DNA of 27,493 nt from an uncultured Lachnospiraceae bacterium (GTDB taxonomy: Bacteria; Bacillota; Clostridia; Lachnospirales; Lachnospiraceae), in contig CAJUFU010000028.1 in the NCBI GenBank assembly GCA_910585555.1, positions 1-27,493 on the forward strand. The letters run 5' to 3'. Shown one piece after another: positions 13,347-22,129 of this stretch. The first letter of the stretch is position 1. Every line of letters begins with the position of its first letter. The position numbers and the translations under genes were made by a program. Under the pieces are notes generated by a model. It ran no database searches. It was not told the DNA's origin and worked only from the letters and a program-made list of their open reading frames with translations.

Positions 13347-14987
13347 ATGAAAATACAAAATCCAGTTTTAAAAGGATTTCATCCGGATCCCAGTTTGATT
13401 CGGGTAAAAGATACCTATTACATGGCGTCATCTACCTTTGAATGGTGGCCGGGGGTCAGGATTCACACGTCCACAGATTTAGTGCACTGGAAGCTTATCA
13501 CCTATCCCTTAAAGGAGAAACGGCTGTTAAATATGTGGGGTGAACCGGATTCCGGCGGCGTCTGGGCACCGGACTTATCTTACTGTGACGGAAAGTTTTA
13601 TCTGGTCTATACGGATGTGAAAGTGACAGACGGCGCCTATAAGGATTGTATCAATTATCTGATCACGGCGGAAGATATCATGGGACCATGGTCCGATCCG
13701 ATTGTATTAAACGGCGCCGGATTTGATGCATCACTGTTTCACGATGATGACGGGAAAAAGTATCTGGTCAATCAATATTGGGATCCCAGAAGCTTTCATC
13801 ATCCCTTTTACGGTATCATGTGTACGGAATATTCCGAGGAAGAACAGAAATTGGTGGGCGAACCCTGGGTACTCTACAAGGGAACTGCAGACCGGTTTAC
13901 AGAGGGACCGCATCTGTATAAGATCAATGGTTATTATTATCTGTTTGTTGCCCAGGGTGGAACGGTATATGCCCATCAGGAACGGGTGGCAAGAGCAGAG
14001 TCTCTGCATGACACCTTCCTGACACAGCCCGGCGGCCCGATGTTAACCACCTTAGACGCACCCTTTCATCCGATTCAGAAAGCGGGACATGGTTCGCTGG
14101 TACAGACTCCCGCAGGAGAGTGGTATTTTGCACATTTGATGGGAAGACCGCTCCATCATCATACAGAGTCCATTGCCGAGAACAGAGGATGGTGTCCCTT
14201 AGGAAGAGAAACCGGGATTCAAAAGGTGGTGTGGGACGACAATGGCTGGCCGCGGGTTGTAGGCGGTCATAAAGGTGTGATGGAAGTGGAAGCGCCTGTG
14301 GATGCGATCGTCTGTGAGGGAGAAAAGGCGAGTGGGCTGGATGATTTTGACACAGAGGAACTAAGTCTGCATTTCCAGACGCTTCGGATTCCTCTGGGAG
14401 AAGATACCATGTCGTTAAAGGCGCGTCCCGGACATTTAAGATTATATGGAAGACAGTCATTTGCATCCACGTTTCTGCAGGCCCATGTTGCCAGACGTTG
14501 GCAGCATTTTACCTTTGATGCGGAAACCAAGATGGATTATAGACCTAAGAACATCCAACAGTCTGCCGGACTGAGCTGTTATTACAATACCCAGAACTGG
14601 TCCTGTATACAGGTGACTTGGCATGAGACTTACGGCAGGGTGATTGACGTCGTTGCCACAGATTTGGGAAAGACCTTTAGCGTGTATCAGGAGAAACCCA
14701 TACCGGTTCCTGAGGAGGTAGATTATATTTATTTGAAAGTACAGGTCAGGGGTATTTCCTACCAGTATTTCTATTCCTTTGACGGGCATACCTGGCAGGA
14801 GACGGCGTATCGGTTTGATTCCACCAGGTTAGCGGACGAATATATCAAGGCTGTCTATGATGCGGCCTTTACAGGGGCTTTTACCGGAATGTTTTGTGCG
14901 GACTGCCTGGGAACAGGACTGCCTGCAGATTTTGATTACTTCTTATATAAAGAGCTGGATATGGAGATTGACGGAAAATATATATAA
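13347..14987 (+). CDS. xynB: Glycoside hydrolase family 43 beta-xylosidase
   Basis: A 546-residue cytoplasmic enzyme that should cleave xylose from xylo-oligosaccharides (possibly with alpha-arabinofuranosidase side activity). The N-terminal five-bladed propeller (1 to about 310) has the three GH43 acids: Asp14 (base) in GFHPDPSLIR, Asp127 (pKa modulator) in GFDASLFHDDDG and Glu186 (acid) in FTEGPHLYK. SSTFEWWPGVRIHTSTDLVHW is typical of the XynB/SXA type. The C-terminal 200 residues match the beta-sandwich domain of this subfamily (ASTFLQAHVARRWQHF, AGLSCYYNTQNW). No signal peptide, so it acts on imported oligosaccharides, in line with the transporter genes just upstream. RBS AAGGAG precedes ATG. 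It is last in the operon and ends at a strong bidirectional terminator. Confidence 0.95.
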   Translation: MKIQNPVLKGFHPDPSLIRVKDTYYMASSTFEWWPGVRIHTSTDLVHWKLITYPLKEKRLLNMWGEPDSGGVWAPDLSYCDGKFYLVYTDVKVTDGAYKDCINYLITAEDIMGPWSDPIVLNGAGFDASLFHDDDGKKYLVNQYWDPRSFHHPFYGIMCTEYSEEEQKLVGEPWVLYKGTADRFTEGPHLYKINGYYYLFVAQGGTVYAHQERVARAESLHDTFLTQPGGPMLTTLDAPFHPIQKAGHGSLVQTPAGEWYFAHLMGRPLHHHTESIAENRGWCPLGRETGIQKVVWDDNGWPRVVGGHKGVMEVEAPVDAIVCEGEKASGLDDFDTEELSLHFQTLRIPLGEDTMSLKARPGHLRLYGRQSFASTFLQAHVARRWQHFTFDAETKMDYRPKNIQQSAGLSCYYNTQNWSCIQVTWHETYGRVIDVVATDLGKTFSVYQEKPIPVPEEVDYIYLKVQVRGISYQYFYSFDGHTWQETAYRFDSTRLADEYIKAVYDAAFTGAFTGMFCADCLGTGLPADFDYFLYKELDMEIDGKYI

Positions 14988-14996
14988 AGACATCGG

Positions 14997-15026
14997 AAAA
15001 GGAACAACGGTCAGGTTGTTCCTTTT
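14997..15026. terminator. Bidirectional terminator between xynB and the response regulator
   Basis: AAAAGGAACAAC (14997-15008) pairs perfectly with GTTGTTCCTTTT (15015-15026): 12 bp with a 6-base loop and T runs in both directions. It serves the two convergent operons and contains the last codons and stop of the response regulator gene (stop ends at 15011). Confidence 0.88.
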
Positions 15027-16612
15027 CTATAATCACGTATTGACTTGCCCGTATATTTTTTAAAGCAATTGCTGAAATAGTATGCATCCGGAATGCCCAC
15101 CGCCTCAGCAATCTGATAGGCTTTTAAATCCGTCGTATTGATTAACATGATTGCGTGTTCCATGCGGAGCCGGTTTAGATATTTTGAGAAGCTGAATCCC
15201 AGTTCTTTTGTAAAGGTACGGCTTAAGTAGCTGTCATTCATATGGAACCTTTCCGCCACAGAGCCGAGAGAAAGAGAGGAATCCGTAAGATGCGCCTGAA
15301 TATACTGAATCACTTCCCATAGAACATTCTTACTCTTATTGGTCCGATAGGCAGCGATTTCCGTTGCCAGACGGGTTAAAAAGGCGCTGGTACGGCTGCG
15401 CAAATCTTGACTGGTAGGTTCTAAGAGAATCTGTAAAAAGGAGTTGCCGTAGTCAGAGAACATGCCGTCCAAAGGAATGCCGATATCGTTTGCCACATTG
15501 ATGGCCGAAGATAACAGGTTCATGGATAACATGCGGGCGTGTTCTAAGCCGATCAGACTGCCGGAAGGTTCTGCATAAAGTGTGGTCAGGTGTTTTTGAA
15601 CAGAATCAGGGAGTCCGGCTTTGATGTAGAATTTTATATCTTCCAGTTCGGCGGGGGACACAGTCCAGCCGGTGTTTTGCACATGAATATCATTCTGGTA
15701 GACGATGATCGGCTGATTTGGCATATAGCGGCTGAATTTCAGGGATTCCAGCGCTTCCATCCAGGAGGTCTCTGCTTTATAAAAATTGTCATAATGATTT
15801 CCGATACCAAATAGGATTTCATTGCCGGAAGTCTGGTAAATGCTGCGCTGGAGCTGTTCGCACAGGGAAATGACCTGTACCTCGGGAGAGTACGTCAGCA
15901 AAACCAGATGGTGGTTGTTGTCAGAAAATATTTCAACATTTTCAATGCCCTCTAAGCGTTTCTTAATAAATTCCAGATTTTTCATATCCTGCAGCAGGCG
16001 TTCTTCCTCTGTCAGATTTCCGGTATAGGGGGAGTGGGCCTCTAAAAGGGTAACCTGAATATAAGAAGGGATTCCTTCCGGGAAATAGTAGGAAATCTGT
16101 TGTTCCGTGGAGGCCGAACGGGTACTGTTCTCACAAAATTCCAGCAAAAACCGTTCTCTTAGGAAAGTAAAGTTCTTCTTCAATATTTCTTTGAGATGAT
16201 CGAATTCCAGCCATTGCTGCTTTTCTTTTTCTATCTGTTCCCGCAGTTTTAACAAGGTTGATAAAAGTTCATTGCGGTTGATTGGCTTCAACAGGAAATT
16301 GGACACGCCCAGACTGATGCATTGGTGAGCATAGTCAAAATCCTTAAAGGCGGTGGTAATGACAATTTTGATATGCGGATACCGTCTGGTTACGATTCTG
16401 CAAAGTTCCATACCATCCATATAAGGCATTTTAATATCCGTAAAGAGGATATCGGGAATCTGTTCCTCCATAATGGACAGGGCGTCCTGACCGGAGACAG
16501 CCTCCGCAATGATTTCCATATTCATAGCATTCCAGTCCGTACCTGTGATAAGCATTTTACGCGCCAGTTCTTCGTCGTCTACAATAATCACTTTAAGAAT
16601 TGTATTCTCCAT
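15011..16612 (-). CDS. Response regulator with AraC-type DNA-binding domain (YesN family)
   Basis: A 533-residue regulator. Residues 4-125 form the receiver: acidic pair D12-D13, phospho-acceptor Asp59 in ILFTDIKMPYMDG, T86/T87 and Lys109 in FLLKP. A central region (130-420) with coiled-coil start is typical of long YesN proteins. The C-terminal AraC/XylS double HTH (about 430-533) has SLGSVAERFHMNDSYLSRTF and AYQIAEAVGIPDAYYFSNCF then KKYTGKSIRDYR. The start ATG 16612 has CGGAG eight bases before it; a longer frame from TTG 16633 lacks a better site. The gene overlaps the end of the kinase gene by 20 bases, so the two are translationally coupled. Convergent placement next to the xylo-oligosaccharide operon suggests that it activates that operon (inference). 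Confidence 0.93.
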   Translation of the reverse strand: MENTILKVIIVDDEELARKMLITGTDWNAMNMEIIAEAVSGQDALSIMEEQIPDILFTDIKMPYMDGMELCRIVTRRYPHIKIVITTAFKDFDYAHQCISLGVSNFLLKPINRNELLSTLLKLREQIEKEKQQWLEFDHLKEILKKNFTFLRERFLLEFCENSTRSASTEQQISYYFPEGIPSYIQVTLLEAHSPYTGNLTEEERLLQDMKNLEFIKKRLEGIENVEIFSDNNHHLVLLTYSPEVQVISLCEQLQRSIYQTSGNEILFGIGNHYDNFYKAETSWMEALESLKFSRYMPNQPIIVYQNDIHVQNTGWTVSPAELEDIKFYIKAGLPDSVQKHLTTLYAEPSGSLIGLEHARMLSMNLLSSAINVANDIGIPLDGMFSDYGNSFLQILLEPTSQDLRSRTSAFLTRLATEIAAYRTNKSKNVLWEVIQYIQAHLTDSSLSLGSVAERFHMNDSYLSRTFTKELGFSFSKYLNRLRMEHAIMLINTTDLKAYQIAEAVGIPDAYYFSNCFKKYTGKSIRDYRKGTT

Positions 16613-18374
16613 CTTGTTTCTCCGTTCTACCAAGTGGGATTAAGAAAGTTATTTCGGTCCCTTCGTTGGGACGGCTGTCTATGATACAGATATCCTGGGT
16701 TTCATAGAATATCTGCATACGTTCTATGGTTCCTTTCAGACCGAAACTCTGTGTCGGACTGTCAGGATTTGCGGTCAAAATAGAGTGAAGGTCCGTCTGT
16801 GCCATACCAATACCGTTATCTGCAACGCGGATAAAGAGATATTCGGAATCTGTATGAACGCTGATTTTAATGACGCCAAAATCACAGGTTGGTATAATGC
16901 CGTGATAGAGGGAATTTTCCACCAAAGGCTGTAGGATGAGTCTGGGAATCTGGTAAGATAAGGCGCTCTCTTCCAGTTCATATTCATCTGTAAAGGCTTC
17001 CGGGAAACGGACCTTCTGCAATTTCAGATAATTTTTCACAATGTTGATTTCCGTGGAGAGTGGAATTACTTTATTTCCTTTGCTCAGACTTTCCCGATAA
17101 TATTCGGATAAGGAAATGATCAGCTCATAAGCCTTTTCGTTTTGTTTGGAAGTCACCAGATAGGAAATAGCGCCCAAGCTGTTGTATAGGAAGTGGGGCT
17201 TGATCTGTTCCTGCAGGATATTGAGTTCGGCTTTGCGAAGCCTCTTTTGTTCGGAGACCTTGGCGTCAAGAAGCTGCTGTATTTTATCCACCATATCATT
17301 GTAAGCGTTCTGCAATTGGCCAATCTCATCCTGGCAGACTGTTACACAGGCATGATTAAAATCTCCGGTTTCCGGCTTTTTCATAGCTTTCATAAGCTGG
17401 CGCAACGGCGCGGTTACAAAATGATTGGTGCCTAGTGCAATCAAGATAAAAAAAGCAAAGCAGATCATAATGATTAGGATGGATATGATAATAAAGGCCC
17501 GGTGCTGGTTGGTCAACAGGTTATAGTTGATTGCGGCAATGTAATTCCAGTCCAGGCTTGGCGTTTGAAACTTTAATAGCAGATAGCGGTCGGTTCCCAG
17601 TTTGATTGTGTTTTCGGCTGCCATGGAATCAATGGTGACAGCCTGCAGCCATTGATTTAAGTGGTCATTCATAAAGGGAAGAATTGTGTCTGCACCGGAA
17701 GAAACATAGAAATCGGAATAGTTACTGTTATCTTCTCTGGCAAAAGACAGCAGAGAATCAACGGAAATATTGATGAACAAATATCCCAGCGGCTGCGCAT
17801 TTTCGGTGCTGTTGATCAAACGAATCAAAGTTACGTAATTATTGTCATCTTCGAAGGTAAGATATCCCCCTGCATTGATGGTTAAAATGGGTGCTCCTTT
17901 TTGCGCACACAATTCGTTATACCATGAAGTATCCATGGGAGAATTTCCCTGGACAGAAGGAAGATGATACCGGGCAGCGCCTTCATATACGCCGGAAGGA
18001 TGCATCACGATAATGGAAGAAGCAAGGGGCATTGATTCCAGTGACATATATAGGAAATTGCGTAACTGTTTGGAAAGAATGGCATATTCGGATTGGTCCA
18101 TATATACAAGGTAATTTTGTACTTCTGTTGTTCCAAGCAGATACGTGGAGCTTTTTGAAATGGCTGACAGAGAGCTGTCTACATTCTTGGATACTGTTTC
18201 CACAGTCTGGGAGGTGAGCGTAGAAACAGTCTTTTGCATCTCTCTGGAAAAGAAACTATATAAAATCAATAGATTACAAAAAACGCAGATAAAAATGAAA
18301 CAAGTATAAATATATTTTAACTTTGAAGTTAAAGAAAGATCAAAGAAGCTTTTTTTGAGGCATTGTATGTACAA
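16593..18374 (-). CDS. Sensor histidine kinase (YesM family)
   Basis: A membrane sensor of 593 residues counted from TTG 18374. Layout: first membrane helix about 25-42, an extracellular Cache-like sensor (45-290), second helix 293-315, HAMP-like region (about 316-370), His_kinase domain with phospho-acceptor His394 in QEQIKPHFLYNSLG, and HATPase_c with N487 in LVENSLYHGI, D519 in VADNGIGM and GLKGTIERM. The start is uncertain: TTG 18374 has GAGGGGG nine bases before it, whereas GTG 18392 has no ribosome binding site; the family rarely depends on the first residues. A consensus promoter lies upstream. It phosphorylates the YesN-like regulator and probably senses a sugar, perhaps xylo-oligosaccharides, at the cell surface (inference from location). 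Confidence 0.93.
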   Translation of the reverse strand: MYIQCLKKSFFDLSLTSKLKYIYTCFIFICVFCNLLILYSFFSREMQKTVSTLTSQTVETVSKNVDSSLSAISKSSTYLLGTTEVQNYLVYMDQSEYAILSKQLRNFLYMSLESMPLASSIIVMHPSGVYEGAARYHLPSVQGNSPMDTSWYNELCAQKGAPILTINAGGYLTFEDDNNYVTLIRLINSTENAQPLGYLFINISVDSLLSFAREDNSNYSDFYVSSGADTILPFMNDHLNQWLQAVTIDSMAAENTIKLGTDRYLLLKFQTPSLDWNYIAAINYNLLTNQHRAFIIISILIIMICFAFFILIALGTNHFVTAPLRQLMKAMKKPETGDFNHACVTVCQDEIGQLQNAYNDMVDKIQQLLDAKVSEQKRLRKAELNILQEQIKPHFLYNSLGAISYLVTSKQNEKAYELIISLSEYYRESLSKGNKVIPLSTEINIVKNYLKLQKVRFPEAFTDEYELEESALSYQIPRLILQPLVENSLYHGIIPTCDFGVIKISVHTDSEYLFIRVADNGIGMAQTDLHSILTANPDSPTQSFGLKGTIERMQIFYETQDICIIDSRPNEGTEITFLIPLGRTEKQDGEYNS

Positions 18375-18423
18375 AATATGGTTCCCCCTCACTGTATAGG
18401 AATGACGACTGATATACAGTGAT

Positions 18424-18452
18424 ATTATACCAAAACCCCAAAAAGCTTACAA
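18424..18452 (-). promoter_or_regulatory. Sigma-A promoter of the sensor kinase/response regulator operon
   Basis: On the minus strand TTGTAA (18452-18447) and TATAAT (18429-18424) are spaced by exactly 17 bases. Transcription would start near 18417, about 43 bases before the TTG start codon and upstream of the GTG alternative too. It lies just past the stop codon of the MATE gene on the same strand, with no clear terminator between, so some read-through from the MATE gene is possible. Confidence 0.8.
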
Positions 18453-18462
18453 GAAACATATA

Positions 18463-19836
18463 TCATGCCTTCTCCTCAAATAACCCCTCCCTCGTAATAT
18501 TCTTAAGCCACTTCCCGCTGCGGTAATGTTTGATGACCCAGGGCCATTTTACAAACTCATCGGTACACAACAGGAAATACACCACAAGCACCGGCAGCTT
18601 AAAGACGAAAGCGGCGATAAATCCCAGGGGCACCGCATAGCACCACATATCTATCGTGTCACAGATCAGCCCGAAACGGCTGTCGCCGCCTGCCCGGAAT
18701 ACACCGGCAATCAAAGTCGTGTTGACGGCAGTACCCATAATATAGTAGGTATTGATGAGGAGCATGTACTTTAGATAATGCATGGCCGTATCGCTCAAAT
18801 CTGCAAAATACAGCACAAAGGGGGTAACGGCCAGTACCAGGGCGCCGCCGATGACGCCGGTAATGACAGTGAGTTTCATTAGTTTGGAGGCGTAGGTTTT
18901 GGCATGTTCCATGTCGCCTGCGCCCATCACATTTCCAAGAAGGATACCGCCAGCGCTGGCAGTACCAAAGCACAGCACGGTGCCGAAATTACGCACCACC
19001 ACCACGAAGGAGTTGGCGGCCACGGCATCAGAGCCCAAATGTCCCAGGATTACGGAATACATGGAAAAGGCCACGCTCCATGCCACGTCGTTGCCGGCGG
19101 CGGGCAAAGATAAGCGGACAAAGTCTTTGAACAGCAGTTTATTACGGATAAACAGATAGGCGGGATTCAATTTAATATCCTTGTTGAACAAGGATACGAT
19201 AATACAGCCAATCAGTTCGATGATTCGGGAGGCGGCAGTGGCGATGGCCACACCTTTTGCTCCTAACTTGGGTGCCCCGAACAGACCGAAGATAAACACT
19301 GCATTTAACAGGATATTCAGGCTAAAGGTCATCACATTTAAGACCATGGACACGGTTACTCTGCCAATGCTGCGAAGGATTGACAGGTAGATTTCCACCA
19401 CGCCCCAGCAAAGGTATGTAACGGACATCACACGCAGATATTCTGCGCCAATGGCAATCAGTTCTGCATCGTTGGTAAAAAGCCTCATCATCAGGTTGGG
19501 GGCAAAAAGGGCAAAAGCGGAAAAACAAAGAGAGACAATCAGTGAAAAGCGCAGGGCGATGCCCTCAATCACACGGATAGCCTGGATATCTTTCTTTCCC
19601 CAATACTGCGCGCTGAGCATAGAGGCACCTGTGCCGAGACCGTAATAGATCATAAAAAGGACTCCGGCATAGTTGGCGGCCAGTGAAACCGCTGAGATAG
19701 AAGACTGTCCCACTTCGTTCAACATAACCACATCGGCGGAATTGACGGCGGCGCTCAAGAGGTTCTGGATGACGATGGGAACCACCAATTTTACGATTTG
19801 AGGATAAAAATTGTCCTGTGAGGCAGATGTTTTCAT
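18463..19836 (-). CDS. MATE family efflux transporter (second of three)
   Basis: A 457-residue membrane protein with about 12 hydrophobic helices. MATE traits: PIVIQNLLSAAVNSADVVML near the start, GTGASMLSAQYWGKKD around 67-82, EIYLSILRSIGRVTVSM and the second-half repeat SLPAAGNDVAWSVAFSMYSV. It differs clearly from the other two MATE proteins in the window and looks like a separate subgroup. The ATG at 19836 is 12 bases from AAGGAG, a rather long spacing. It has its own consensus promoter and an 85-base leader with a hairpin, and is transcribed away from the purine genes. The substrate is unknown. Confidence 0.92.
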   Translation of the reverse strand: MKTSASQDNFYPQIVKLVVPIVIQNLLSAAVNSADVVMLNEVGQSSISAVSLAANYAGVLFMIYYGLGTGASMLSAQYWGKKDIQAIRVIEGIALRFSLIVSLCFSAFALFAPNLMMRLFTNDAELIAIGAEYLRVMSVTYLCWGVVEIYLSILRSIGRVTVSMVLNVMTFSLNILLNAVFIFGLFGAPKLGAKGVAIATAASRIIELIGCIIVSLFNKDIKLNPAYLFIRNKLLFKDFVRLSLPAAGNDVAWSVAFSMYSVILGHLGSDAVAANSFVVVVRNFGTVLCFGTASAGGILLGNVMGAGDMEHAKTYASKLMKLTVITGVIGGALVLAVTPFVLYFADLSDTAMHYLKYMLLINTYYIMGTAVNTTLIAGVFRAGGDSRFGLICDTIDMWCYAVPLGFIAAFVFKLPVLVVYFLLCTDEFVKWPWVIKHYRSGKWLKNITREGLFEEKA

Positions 19837-19879
19837 GTAGGTAGGTATCTCCTTGTTGCTAAAATTCTATTGCGAATGA

Positions 19880-19897
19880 GGCAGACGGAAGTCTGCC
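19880..19897 (-). promoter_or_regulatory. Hairpin in the 5' leader of the second MATE gene
   Basis: GGCAGAC (19880-19886) and GTCTGCC (19891-19897) form a 7-bp stem with a four-base loop (TTCC on the minus strand). It lies within the predicted leader, 44 bases before the start codon. There is no U run, so it is not a terminator; it may stabilise the mRNA or bind a regulator. Confidence 0.55.
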
Positions 19898-19927
19898 AAT
19901 CTGTAGCGTTTCAGGCAATGTGCTGAC

Positions 19928-19956
19928 ATCTTAATACAATCAGGAAGGAATGTCAA
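19928..19956 (-). promoter_or_regulatory. Sigma-A promoter of the second MATE gene
   Basis: On the minus strand TTGACA (19956-19951) and TAAGAT (19933-19928) are separated by exactly 17 bases. The -35 box is a perfect consensus. Confidence 0.8.
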
Positions 19957-20008
19957 TCGGTTTTGTGTTTCTTTGGACGGTTTGTGTCTGTTATTTTGAA
20001 AAGAGATA

Positions 20009-20017
20009 TGTTATAGT
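20009..20017 (+). promoter_or_regulatory. Extended -10 promoter of the purine salvage operon (tentative)
   Basis: TG-T-TATAGT (20009-20017) fits an extended -10 element; no good -35 lies at the proper distance. It is about 93 bases before the apt start codon. Confidence 0.45.
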
Positions 20018-20109
20018 AAAAGAGGTGTTGAAAACGTGGGGAAATTTTGTGAAATGAGAAAGGTAAATTTTCAGAAGATTTTCTGACAGAGGGGTTGGAG
20101 GAAAAACAA

Positions 20110-20634
20110 ATGAAGAAGATGGAAGAGTATGTGCGCAGTATTCCTGATTTTCCGGAGAAGGGCATTATATTCCGGGATGTGACCAGCGTACTGCAGGATG
20201 CAGACGGACTGGCACTGGCAATTGATTCGATGAGAAAGCTTCTTGAGGGCATTGATTTTGATGTGGTTGTGGGGACAGAGTCAAGAGGCTTTATTTTTGG
20301 AGTGCCGATAGCTTATGCGTTACATAAAGCTTTTGTGCCGGTGCGCAAGAAGGGTAAGCTTCCCTTGGATACCATTTCCAAAGAATATGATCTGGAATAT
20401 GGCAGCGCAGTGGTGGAAATGCATCGGGATTCCATCAAACCGGGACAGAAAGTGGTGGTTGTAGATGACCTGATAGCCACGGGAGGTACGATTGAAGCGA
20501 GCATTCAGATGATTGAAGAACTGGGCGGCGAAGTTGTCAAGGTGATTTTCCTGATGGAATTGGCCGGTTTAAAGGGCCGGGAACGCCTGAAAAACTACGA
20601 TGTAGACAGTGTCATCATCTATGAAGGCAAATAA
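20110..20634 (+). CDS. apt: Adenine phosphoribosyltransferase
   Basis: A 174-residue cytoplasmic enzyme converting adenine and PRPP to AMP (EC 2.4.2.7). It shows the usual N-terminal IPDFPEKGIIFRDVTSVLQD, VVVGTESRGFIFG (52-64), the hood/flexible loop RKKGKLPLDTISKEYDLEYG and the PRPP-binding loop VVVVDDLIATGGT (115-127). The start at ATG 20110 is chosen because GGAGG lies eight bases before it; a frame from TTG 20095 would put the ribosome binding site inside the gene. It forms an operon with the purine permease 26 bases downstream. Confidence 0.96.
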   Translation: MKKMEEYVRSIPDFPEKGIIFRDVTSVLQDADGLALAIDSMRKLLEGIDFDVVVGTESRGFIFGVPIAYALHKAFVPVRKKGKLPLDTISKEYDLEYGSAVVEMHRDSIKPGQKVVVVDDLIATGGTIEASIQMIEELGGEVVKVIFLMELAGLKGRERLKNYDVDSVIIYEGK

Positions 20635-20660
20635 AACCTTATGAGAAAAGGAGAAATGTG

Positions 20661-22019
20661 ATGTTAGAAAAATGGTTTAAGCTCAAAGAAAACAACACCA
20701 ACATCAAGACCGAAGTGGTTGCAGGCGTCACCACATTTATGACGATGGCGTACATTTTGGCGGTTAATCCGTCTATTCTGTCAGCCTCCGGTATGGACAC
20801 GCAGGCAATCCTGATGGCCACTGCGCTTGCATCCTTTATCGGTACAATGGCGATGGCACTGCTTGCGAATTATCCTTTCGCTTTGGCGCCGGGACTTGGA
20901 CTGAACGCTTATTTTGCGTACACGGTCTGCGGTGCTATGGGATACTCCTGGCAGATCGCGCTGCTGGCGGTTTTTGTGGAGGGGTTGATTTTCATTATTT
21001 TGTCTGTGACGAATGTGCGTGAAGCAATCTTTAACGCAATCCCGATGCAGTTAAAAAGAGGCGTTTCTGTGGGTATCGGCCTGTTTATTGCATTCATCGG
21101 TTTCCAGAATGCAGGCCTTGTGGTCAATTCGGATTCCACACTGGTGACGGTGATTGATTTTACCGCTGATTTCCATACGGCCGGCATTTGTGCGATTCTT
21201 GCGATAATTGGTACCTTTATCATTACCATCTTACATATCAAAGGGGTGAAGGGTTCTATCCTGATCGGCATTTTTGCCACCTGGATTCTGGGAATCCTCT
21301 GCCAGCTCACAGGGCTTTATACGGTGACGCCGGAGGCGGGCTTCTATTCTCTGATTCCATCCTGGAGCAATTTTAATCTGGGGGCAATCGGTCTTACTTT
21401 CGGTAAGTGCTTCACGGCGGATTTCTCTTCTTTGAGAATTCTTGATTTTGTGGTTATCGTGTTTGCGTTCTTGTTTGTTGATATTTTTGACACCCTGGGG
21501 ACTTTGATCGGCTGTGCCAATAAAGCAAACATGCTGGATAGAGAAGGTAAGCTTCCCCGCATCAAACAGGCGCTTTTAGCAGACGCTGTGGCAACCAGTG
21601 CGGGTGCGGTGCTTGGTACTTCCACCACCACCACATTTGTGGAAAGCTCTGCCGGTGTGGCGGAGGGCGGCCGGACAGGCCTTGCTTCTGTGGTGACGGG
21701 CTTGTTATTCCTGGTGTCTGTATTCCTGGCACCGATTTTTACCACGATTCCAGGATTTGCTACGGCGCCGGCGCTTTTGTTTGTGGGCTTCCTGATGATC
21801 ACAGCGGTGACGCAGATTGACTTTAACGATATGACAGAAGCAATCCCCGCTTACCTGTGTCTGTTAGCGATGCCTTTGATGTACAGCATTTCCGAGGGTA
21901 TTGCCGTAGGCGTTATCTCTTACGTGGTGGTGAATCTGGTATGCGGTAAGGCGAAGAAGATTACACCGCTCATGTATGTGCTGGCAGGGCTGTTTGTCTG
22001 CAAATATATTTTCTTATAA
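20661..22019 (+). CDS. NCS2 family purine permease (PbuG/AzgA type)
   Basis: A 452-residue membrane protein with 12-14 hydrophobic segments that imports a purine base such as hypoxanthine, guanine or adenine with protons. Family hallmarks are GVTTFMTMAYILAVNPSILS near the start, ALAPGLGLNAYFAYTVC (about 76-92), LFVDIFDTLGTLIGCANKAN and DAVATSAGAVLGTSTTTTFV with ESSAGVAEGGRTGLASV after it. ATG 20661 is preferred over GTG 20658 because AAGGAG is eight bases upstream. Its position after apt supports purine import and salvage as one pathway. The exact base cannot be told from sequence. Confidence 0.95.
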   Translation: MLEKWFKLKENNTNIKTEVVAGVTTFMTMAYILAVNPSILSASGMDTQAILMATALASFIGTMAMALLANYPFALAPGLGLNAYFAYTVCGAMGYSWQIALLAVFVEGLIFIILSVTNVREAIFNAIPMQLKRGVSVGIGLFIAFIGFQNAGLVVNSDSTLVTVIDFTADFHTAGICAILAIIGTFIITILHIKGVKGSILIGIFATWILGILCQLTGLYTVTPEAGFYSLIPSWSNFNLGAIGLTFGKCFTADFSSLRILDFVVIVFAFLFVDIFDTLGTLIGCANKANMLDREGKLPRIKQALLADAVATSAGAVLGTSTTTTFVESSAGVAEGGRTGLASVVTGLLFLVSVFLAPIFTTIPGFATAPALLFVGFLMITAVTQIDFNDMTEAIPAYLCLLAMPLMYSISEGIAVGVISYVVVNLVCGKAKKITPLMYVLAGLFVCKYIFL

Positions 22020-22028
22020 AGACGGTAC

Positions 22029-22057
22029 TTGTCATAAATACTTTGTAGTGTTAAAAT
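22029..22057 (+). promoter_or_regulatory. Sigma-A promoter of the flavodiiron protein gene
   Basis: TTGTCA (22029-22034) and TAAAAT (22052-22057) are separated by exactly 17 bases. Transcription would begin near 22064, that is, inside the left arm of the hairpin at 22061-22098. Confidence 0.65.
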
Positions 22058-22060
22058 GAT

Positions 22061-22098
22061 AAAACCCATGCGGTTGACACAAGTGCTGCATGGGTTTT
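22061..22098 (+). terminator. 11-bp hairpin downstream of the purine permease, overlapping the next predicted start of transcription
   Basis: AAAACCCATGC (22061-22071) pairs perfectly with GCATGGGTTTT (22088-22098) on a 16-base loop, ending in TTTT. It can terminate the apt operon, and because of the promoter at 22029-22057 the same hairpin would also sit at the 5' end of the fprA transcript. Confidence 0.7.
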
Positions 22099-22129
22099 GT
22101 GACGAAATATAAAAAAAGGGAGGAAAATC

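Noticed and set aside
13924..14466. 180-residue minus-strand frame inside the xylosidase gene
   Set aside because: Shadow of the coding strand, with His/Arg/Pro-rich composition, no ribosome binding site and no family resemblance.
16613..16633. Seven-residue N-terminal extension of the response regulator from TTG 16633
   Set aside because: CGGAG is correctly placed for ATG 16612, and receiver domains normally begin a few residues before the first acidic pair.
22074..22079. Perfect TTGACA as a -35 box for fprA
   Set aside because: It lies in the loop of the hairpin and no -10 box occurs 16-18 bases downstream.
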